A stretch of DNA of 19,898 nt from UBA4246 sp045113695 (GTDB lineage Bacteria; Bacillota; Clostridia; Christensenellales; Aristaeellaceae), in the NCBI GenBank assembly GCA_045113695.1, contig JBGUJG010000087.1:1-19898 (forward strand). The letters run 5' to 3'. Shown here in pieces: positions 14,888 to 19,898 of the stretch; position 1 is the stretch's first letter; each line of letters opens with the position of its first letter. The translations under genes and the position numbers were made by a program. The notes under the pieces were generated by a model, which saw only the letters and a list, made by a program, of their open reading frames with translations, did not search any database and was not told the origin of the DNA.

Positions 14888-14942
14888 GGAGTCAGGAGTT
14901 CACTGTTTTGAACCGATTTCAACTCCTCACTCCTCACTCCTC
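14879..14942. repeat. Stop-spanning GAGGAGT repeat hairpin, possible terminator
   Basis: GAGGAATGAGGAGTCAGGAG with two further T's (14879-14900) is inverted at 14921-14942 with two mismatches over 22 bp around a 20-base loop. The right arm continues into more ACTCCTC units and then TTTTT (14952-14956), which would allow rho-independent termination before hslO. The left arm includes the stop of the methyltransferase gene. Confidence 0.8.
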
Positions 14943-14989
14943 ACTCCTCACTTTTTATATACCTCGTTGTTTTAAGGAGCTTGTTCTGC

Positions 14990-15886
14990 ATGACATTTGT
15001 ACAGCCCAAAGACGAAATGCTCCGCCTGACCCTGATGGACGGTCAGGCGCGGGTGCTTTTGTGCCGGACGACCCGGCTTTCCCAGAAAATGGCGTCCATC
15101 CATATTCCGTCCGACACGGCGTGCGCCGCTATGTCCCGCCTGATGAGCGGGACGCTGATGCTCAGCGTCATGATGAAGGGGGAGGAAGACTCCGTGACCG
15201 TGACGGTCGCCGGGGACGGGCCCATCGGCAAGATGACGGCTGTCGGCCGCGGCGGGGACGTCAAGGTGACGGCGGAATATCCCCAGCGGGAGGTGCCGCG
15301 CCGGGCGGACGGTCATCTGGATGTCGGCGCCCTGGTGGGCCGTCACGGCCGGATGAGCGTCATCAAGGACATCGGGCTCAAGGAGCCCTATATCGGCCAG
15401 GTCAACCTGATCTCCGGCGAACTGGGGGAGGACTTTGCCCAGTACTATACCGCTTCCGAGCAGACCCCGTCCCTGGTGGCCCTGGGCGCCCGGGTGTCCG
15501 ACGGCACCCCGCTTTCCACCGGCGGGATCCTGGTGCAGGCCATGCCGGGCTGCGCGGAGGAGACGCTGAACCAGCTGGAGCTTCGGTCCATGCTGTTTGC
15601 CGATATCAGCCGGGAACTGGCGGAAAACGACCTGCTGGACCTGGCGAACGCCTGGTTTGACGGGCTTTCGCCCCGCCTGGAAGGCAGGCAGGAGCTTCAT
15701 TACCGCTGCGACTGCTCCCGGGAGCGGATGGAGAAAGCCCTGGCCGCCCTGGGCCGGGAGGAACTGACGGACATCCTGCGCACCGACGGCTACGCGACGC
15801 TGACCTGCCATTTCTGCCGGACGGCGAGGGTGTTTGACGAAAATGACCTGAAGCGTCTTCTGGGAGAGGAAAGCGCGGATGCCTGA
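14990..15886 (+). CDS. hslO: Hsp33 redox-regulated chaperone
   Basis: A 298-residue protein from ATG 14990, with AAGGAG (14974-14979) 10 bases upstream; an in-frame TTG at 14981 sits almost on that box and is rejected. The fold signature includes GTLMLSVMMKGEEDS, GPIGKMTAVG, GELGEDFAQYYTASEQTPS and GGILVQAMPG. The C-terminal zinc and redox switch is intact: C240-D-C242 and C273-H-F-C276 (CxC...CxxC), close to the spacing in E. coli Hsp33. It is a cytosolic holdase that oxidation activates by zinc release, protecting unfolding proteins. Here it heads a tight cluster, overlapping the TPR gene by 8 bases. Confidence 0.98.
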   Translation: MTFVQPKDEMLRLTLMDGQARVLLCRTTRLSQKMASIHIPSDTACAAMSRLMSGTLMLSVMMKGEEDSVTVTVAGDGPIGKMTAVGRGGDVKVTAEYPQREVPRRADGHLDVGALVGRHGRMSVIKDIGLKEPYIGQVNLISGELGEDFAQYYTASEQTPSLVALGARVSDGTPLSTGGILVQAMPGCAEETLNQLELRSMLFADISRELAENDLLDLANAWFDGLSPRLEGRQELHYRCDCSRERMEKALAALGREELTDILRTDGYATLTCHFCRTARVFDENDLKRLLGEESADA

Positions 15887-17219
15887 GAAAGACAACATCG
15901 TTCCGTTTGAACGGCCGGCCGGTTATTGGGTCAGGAGGGCGCGCCGTCTGCAGGACCGGGACCGGCTGCCGGAAGCAACCGCCATGCTCCGGGAAGCCTA
16001 CCGCCAGTCCCGGGACGGGAAGATTGCTCTGGAACTGGCGGAGGCCAACTGCGGGATGGGCTCGTATGCTGCCGCACGCAGGATCGCGGAGGACCTGCTG
16101 GAGCGCGATCCGGACTGTGCCGGCGCCTATTACATCATCGGCCTGGTTTCCCTGGCTTACGATGATGAGCATCTGGCGGACGACGCCCTGGCGACCTGCA
16201 TGAGCAGGGACCGTTCCGGCGAATACGCCGACAAGGCGCAGAACCTGCTCAATGATTACCTGTGGCGGATCGACCCGGTGTTTCCCCGGTCTGCCCGGGC
16301 GGAAGCCCTGCATGCGCAGGCGCTGGACGCCCTGTGGGACGGCCGGAACGAACGGGCGGAAAAGCTGCTGGTCCGGGCCGTACGGCAGGGAAAGCGCCCG
16401 CAGGCCGAGACGGTTCTGGGTGAAATGTACCTGCGCCGCGGGCAGATCCGGGACGCGCTCAAACTGTTTCAGCGCGCGCAGAAAAAACTGCCGGGCAGGC
16501 CGACCCAGCGTCTGCTGCTGGCTCAGGCCCTCTGCGCCGGCGGGTGGACGGCCCTGGCGGGAGAGTGGCTCAAAAAAACGGTGCCCCTCTGCCAGAGCGT
16601 TCCGGAGCTGGCCCTGGCCGCGGAAAGCTGTCTCTATGCCGGCCGGAAGGAGCTGATCATCCGCCGGATCCGGGAGGTCCAGAAGGAACTGCCGCTTTCC
16701 AACGACCTGGAATATCTGCTGGCTGCGGTCTGTGCGGACACCTGGGATTTTGACCGCGCGGTGCGCCATCTGATGATCATCCTGAACCGCGACCCGGACG
16801 ACCGGGACGCGCTGGCGGCCCTGCGGGTGATCGGCCTGGGTCCGGTGCCGCTGGACAGGCCGCCCGTGGCCTCCTTTGTATATGACCTGTGCGCCCGTCC
16901 GCCGGTCCGGGGAGACGCCGCCCTCAAACGGCTCGCCCACGGGCTGACCATCAGCCTGGGCGGCGCGCTGGGCTGGAAGACGGTCTGGAAAATGACGGAA
17001 AGCGCCTGGGAGCGGCTGAACCCGCTGCAGAGATTCATCTGCGACAGAGACCGGGACTGCTGCTGGCAGAACGCGTTTTATCTCTGGCTCCGGGACAGAA
17101 GCGGGGCCGGATGGCTGCCCAAAAAGCCTGCGCTCTACCGGAAATCGCGGCAGAAAAAGCGGGTCAGGCGGCTTTTGCGCTATATCGAAAAGCAGGAAAA
17201 CTGGAGAAGGATCAAATGA
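15879..17219 (+). CDS. TPR-repeat protein of unknown function
   Basis: A 446-residue protein without signal peptide or membrane segment. Repeated helix pairs of tetratricopeptide type run from about residue 15 to 310, for example ARRLQDRDRLPEATAMLREA, AYYIIGLVSLAYDDEHLADD and LGEMYLRRGQIRDALKLFQR. The C-terminal 130 residues are basic and not recognised, ending in a Lys/Arg-rich helix. TPR proteins hold partner proteins together, so a scaffold or adaptor role is plausible, but no partner is shown. Its start overlaps hslO and its stop overlaps the next start (ATGA), so the group is translated together. Confidence 0.88.
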   Translation: MPEKDNIVPFERPAGYWVRRARRLQDRDRLPEATAMLREAYRQSRDGKIALELAEANCGMGSYAAARRIAEDLLERDPDCAGAYYIIGLVSLAYDDEHLADDALATCMSRDRSGEYADKAQNLLNDYLWRIDPVFPRSARAEALHAQALDALWDGRNERAEKLLVRAVRQGKRPQAETVLGEMYLRRGQIRDALKLFQRAQKKLPGRPTQRLLLAQALCAGGWTALAGEWLKKTVPLCQSVPELALAAESCLYAGRKELIIRRIREVQKELPLSNDLEYLLAAVCADTWDFDRAVRHLMIILNRDPDDRDALAALRVIGLGPVPLDRPPVASFVYDLCARPPVRGDAALKRLAHGLTISLGGALGWKTVWKMTESAWERLNPLQRFICDRDRDCCWQNAFYLWLRDRSGAGWLPKKPALYRKSRQKKRVRRLLRYIEKQENWRRIK

Positions 17220-18046
17220 AACTGATTAATTTTGACGGCGCGTTCGAAGCGTATCTGCAGGACTGGTTCATGCGCAGCAAGGGGCTGTTCCGGACTTATG
17301 ACGAGATGGAGGATCAGGTGCCGGAGGTATACCAGACCTTCTTGGACACGCCGGCTGATTTTCTGAACGGACAAAAGCCCGGGGAATACTTTGAGCGTTT
17401 TTCCGACCCGGGCGAGCTGACGGACTGGATGGTCGCCTACGAGCAGGGCGGCGTTCCGGTGCCGGATATGCTGCTCAACCGGATCGCGGAGCTGGGGGCT
17501 TTGTCCGAGCCTTCCCTGACGGCCCTGCTGACGCGGGACGGCGTGCCCGCGGCCGCGCGGATGAACGCCGTGACCCTCCTGCGGGAAGTGGGAAGCCTGG
17601 CGCCGCTTCCCCTCTATATCCGCTGGGTGCAGCGCTTTGACGGGCGGGATGAGCTGACGGAAAACGCCCTGGAAAGCCTGCAGGCGATGGGCGGGGCGGT
17701 CCGGCAGGCAGTCCTTGCCGCCCTGCCGGACGCAACAGATGAAGGAAAGGCGGCTTTCCTGTCCATCGTTTCGGAAGGTCCGGCGGATGAAAGCACCGTC
17801 GGGATCGCCATTGATCTGTTTACCCGCCGCAGGGACCTGCAAGCCCAGCTGGCCAGCGTCCTGGGCAGGCTGGGCGATGAGCGGGCCCTGCCCGCCCTGC
17901 GCCGCGCCGCGCTGGACGAAGAAAACGGGTATCTTGTGTATATCGAGCTGCGGAACGCCATCGAGCAGCTGGGGGAAGAAGCGCCGGAGCGGTCGTTCAG
18001 CGACGACGATCCGGAATATGAATCCCTGAGGGATCTGGAGAGATGA
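17216..18046 (+). CDS. HEAT-repeat-like protein of unknown function
   Basis: A 276-residue protein from ATG 17216 (GGAGAAGG just upstream; ATGA overlap with the previous stop). The N-terminal 100 residues are acidic and aromatic-rich and not recognised. From about residue 95 on there are HEAT/PBS-lyase-like helical pairs, such as ALLTRDGVPAAARMNAVTLL, ALESLQAMGGAVRQAVLAAL and LASVLGRLGDERALPALRRA. The C-terminal tail is acidic. No signal peptide or membrane segment is visible. It is probably a cytoplasmic binding protein; no substrate can be given. Overlaps the downstream gene by four bases. Confidence 0.85.
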   Translation: MKLINFDGAFEAYLQDWFMRSKGLFRTYDEMEDQVPEVYQTFLDTPADFLNGQKPGEYFERFSDPGELTDWMVAYEQGGVPVPDMLLNRIAELGALSEPSLTALLTRDGVPAAARMNAVTLLREVGSLAPLPLYIRWVQRFDGRDELTENALESLQAMGGAVRQAVLAALPDATDEGKAAFLSIVSEGPADESTVGIAIDLFTRRRDLQAQLASVLGRLGDERALPALRRAALDEENGYLVYIELRNAIEQLGEEAPERSFSDDDPEYESLRDLER

Positions 18047-19863
18047 AGACAGTTTGCGAACACTGCGGCACCGTGGCGGCGGAGGGGGAACTCTTCTGCA
18101 GAGCCTGCGGCGCCATGCTGCCCGTGCGGGACCTGAGCGGCGGCGCCGCGGCGATCCGCCAGGGCCGTGTCCGCGCTGCGTCCAGGCCGTCCTACGGTTC
18201 GGAACAGGCGGCGGCGGAACCCCCGCTGGAAACCCTGGACGACGCCGACCGGGCCGAGCACGCCCTGATGGGCCGGCAGACGATCAAAGTCAATCCGCCG
18301 CGGAAGCGCACCGGGATCAACTGGGCGCTTTTGTTTACCGTGCTGTTCATGCTGGTGATCCTGAGCATAGCGGGCGGGTATATTTACCTGCGCGCCACGC
18401 CGGGCGGCCAGAAGATCCTGGCGCGCCTGGGCTATGAGGCCGATACGACGGCCATGTGGGCGATCGGGGCCGAATACATGGACCAGGGCTACATTGAACG
18501 GGCCATCGCCATCGAAGAAGACGCTTATCAGCGGGAACCGAACCGGGAGGACATTTACGAACGCCTGCAGCAGCTGTGCGAAGCCTATGAAATGGCGGAG
18601 CGCGCCTCGGACGCGGAACGGATCTATACCGTCATGTATCAGCAGGTGGACAAAACAAACCCCGTCGCCTATCAGAACATTCTGCGCCTGATGCGGGCCC
18701 AGGACCGGCTGATGGAAGCGGCGGAATTCCTGAAGGTTGCCTATACGAATACCGGCCTTTCTTCCTTTGAAACGGAACGGCTGGAGCTGATTCCCGCCCC
18801 GCCGGTCACCGGCGAAGACGTGGCGGCCGGCCGCTACAAGAAAGACGTGGAAGTCGAGCTGATCAGCGAGGAAGGGAACGACATCTATTACGTCCTGGAA
18901 AACAACAACGATAAACACGCGGCGGAGAAGACCCTGCCGGAAGACGGCACCCTGTACAGGGAACCGATCCGTCTGGCGGAGGGCGGCTGGACCCTGCGGG
19001 CCGTCTGCGTTTCCACGGAGCTGATCAGCGACGAGCTGGTCGCCAAATATGTGGTTACCTATCCGTCGCCGGACGCGCCGAAGGCTTCCCTGGCGCCCGG
19101 CACGTATCAGCAGCGCCAGCGCCTGCGCCTGCGCAAGCAGGGGGACGAAGACGTGATCATTTACTACACGATCGACGGAACTCCGCCGACCATCAACTCG
19201 CCGATCTATGATGAAGACGGCATCCTGCTGCCCGGCGGACGGGTGGTCTGCCGTGCCGTGGCGGTCAAGTATTACACAGAGGAAGTCTACAAGGTTTCCA
19301 ACGAAATGAGCGTGGAGCTGCAGATCAACAACGTTCATTTTGAAAACTACTATTTCAACGACAACGCCAAGCGCAATTCGGACTATATGGACGGCGCCCA
19401 GATCATGAAAACCACCCAGGAGCAGTTCATCCGCAGATACGGAACCCCGGAGCGGAACGAGCAGATCACGGACAAAGCCCTGCCCGGCACCTGCTACCGC
19501 CTGACCTATCCGTGGGGAGAAGCCCGCTTCTATGTGGCGGAAAAGGGGACGCTGCTGTATTATGTCAGCACGAATTCCTCCATGGCAGCGCCCAGGGGCA
19601 CCAAAGTCGGCATGACAGCGTCCCAGATTACCGAAAAGTTCAAGGACATGGGCCAGAAATCCAATCAGGACGGAAGCCGCAGCCTGTATTATGACTCCAA
19701 CCAGAAATGCTTCGGGAAGATCACCAAGCCGAATAAAGACACCGGTTCCCAGCGGATTGAATACTCCTATGTGGACAAGGAATACGAAGCGACCATCACG
19801 CTGACCTACTACCTGGAAAACGGCGTCTGTACGCGGATCGTCAACAGTTTCTATGTCAACTGA
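18043..19863 (+). CDS. Zinc-ribbon, single-pass membrane protein with TPR and chitobiase-C-terminal-like domains
   Basis: A 606-residue protein. An N-terminal zinc ribbon has C5xxC8 and C19xxC22. A low-complexity linker follows, then one membrane segment (about 93-114, WALLFTVLFMLVILSIAGGY). The outer part holds TPR-like helices (about 130-240). Two tandem beta domains resembling the chitobiase/hexosaminidase C-terminal family come next (about 264-340 with GNDIYYVLEN; about 345-428 with IIYYTIDGTPPTINSPIYD). The C-terminus (about 430-606) has two similar segments, TTQEQFIRRYGTP and VGMTASQITEKFKDMG, that recall SmpA/BLIP-like folds. It could pass information across the membrane or bind envelope polymers; function unknown. 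Its start overlaps the HEAT gene (ATGA). Confidence 0.88.
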   Translation: MKTVCEHCGTVAAEGELFCRACGAMLPVRDLSGGAAAIRQGRVRAASRPSYGSEQAAAEPPLETLDDADRAEHALMGRQTIKVNPPRKRTGINWALLFTVLFMLVILSIAGGYIYLRATPGGQKILARLGYEADTTAMWAIGAEYMDQGYIERAIAIEEDAYQREPNREDIYERLQQLCEAYEMAERASDAERIYTVMYQQVDKTNPVAYQNILRLMRAQDRLMEAAEFLKVAYTNTGLSSFETERLELIPAPPVTGEDVAAGRYKKDVEVELISEEGNDIYYVLENNNDKHAAEKTLPEDGTLYREPIRLAEGGWTLRAVCVSTELISDELVAKYVVTYPSPDAPKASLAPGTYQQRQRLRLRKQGDEDVIIYYTIDGTPPTINSPIYDEDGILLPGGRVVCRAVAVKYYTEEVYKVSNEMSVELQINNVHFENYYFNDNAKRNSDYMDGAQIMKTTQEQFIRRYGTPERNEQITDKALPGTCYRLTYPWGEARFYVAEKGTLLYYVSTNSSMAAPRGTKVGMTASQITEKFKDMGQKSNQDGSRSLYYDSNQKCFGKITKPNKDTGSQRIEYSYVDKEYEATITLTYYLENGVCTRIVNSFYVN

Positions 19864-19890
19864 CGGGCCGGGCGGTCCGGGTCAACGGGT

Positions 19891-19897
19891 GAGGAGG
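19891..19897 (+). promoter_or_regulatory. Ribosome binding site of a gene beyond the window
   Basis: GAGGAGG lies 28 bases after the last stop, right at the window edge, and matches the Shine-Dalgarno boxes used by the other genes here. It suggests that the cluster continues. The dispersed repeat also contains GAGGAG, so this could instead be a repeat fragment. Confidence 0.5.
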
Positions 19898-19898
19898 C

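Overview
The window looks like a chromosomal segment of a GC-rich member of the Bacillota (Clostridia-like, probably a gut or rumen lineage). The reasons are strong AGGAGG-type ribosome binding sites, ATG/GTG starts, a YesL-type DUF624 membrane protein, Hsp33, a Crp/Fnr regulator of a type seen in Clostridia, and a BspA-like surface protein carrying C-type lectin and BACON domains. Species assignment from sequence alone is not possible.

Region 1 (1-5421) is the 3' part of a very large modular surface protein. Its order is BspA-type leucine-rich repeats, two C-type lectin domains, an SH3-like module, two BACON domains, several Ig-like sheets, a second SH3 module, another Ig-like module and about 600 residues of unrecognised, probably helical sequence. 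Its base composition differs from the rest of the window and also varies inside the gene. A short open stretch with no start (5422-5546) follows and looks like the 3' stump of another gene.

Region 2 (5586-8876) is a redox-flavoured locus: an aldo/keto reductase with a 2[4Fe-4S] ferredoxin-like tail, a Crp/Fnr-family regulator 26 bases downstream, an intrinsic terminator, and an exported protein that joins an FMN-binding (flavinylation-type) domain to a rhodanese domain. A perfect GTGACC-A-GGTCAC palindrome sits about 41 bases before the predicted transcription start of the fusion gene. The recognition helix of the neighbouring regulator carries the R-E-x-x-x-R residues that read GTGA in CRP.

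Region 3 (8877-10499) holds a tandem repeat, a terminator shared by two convergent genes, a leftward SPFH/prohibitin-family membrane protein with its own promoter, and a roughly 460-base intergenic region with an AT-rich island and GC-rich hairpin.

Region 4 (10377-12918) is a PhoB/OmpR-type response regulator overlapping its sensor histidine kinase. They are preceded by two tandem sigma-A-like promoters with a perfect inverted repeat between them.

Region 5 (12919-14887) is a DUF624 membrane protein translationally coupled to a class I methyltransferase. Region 6 (14990-19863) is a tight, overlapping four-gene cluster: hslO (Hsp33), a TPR protein, a HEAT-like protein, and a membrane protein with zinc ribbon, TPR and chitobiase-C-terminal-like domains. 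The window ends in the ribosome binding site of a further gene.

A recurrent GAGGAGTTAGGAGT-type repeat lies at or within about a dozen bases of the stop codon of three genes (8876, 12918, 14887). In two cases an inverted copy follows and makes a long hairpin.
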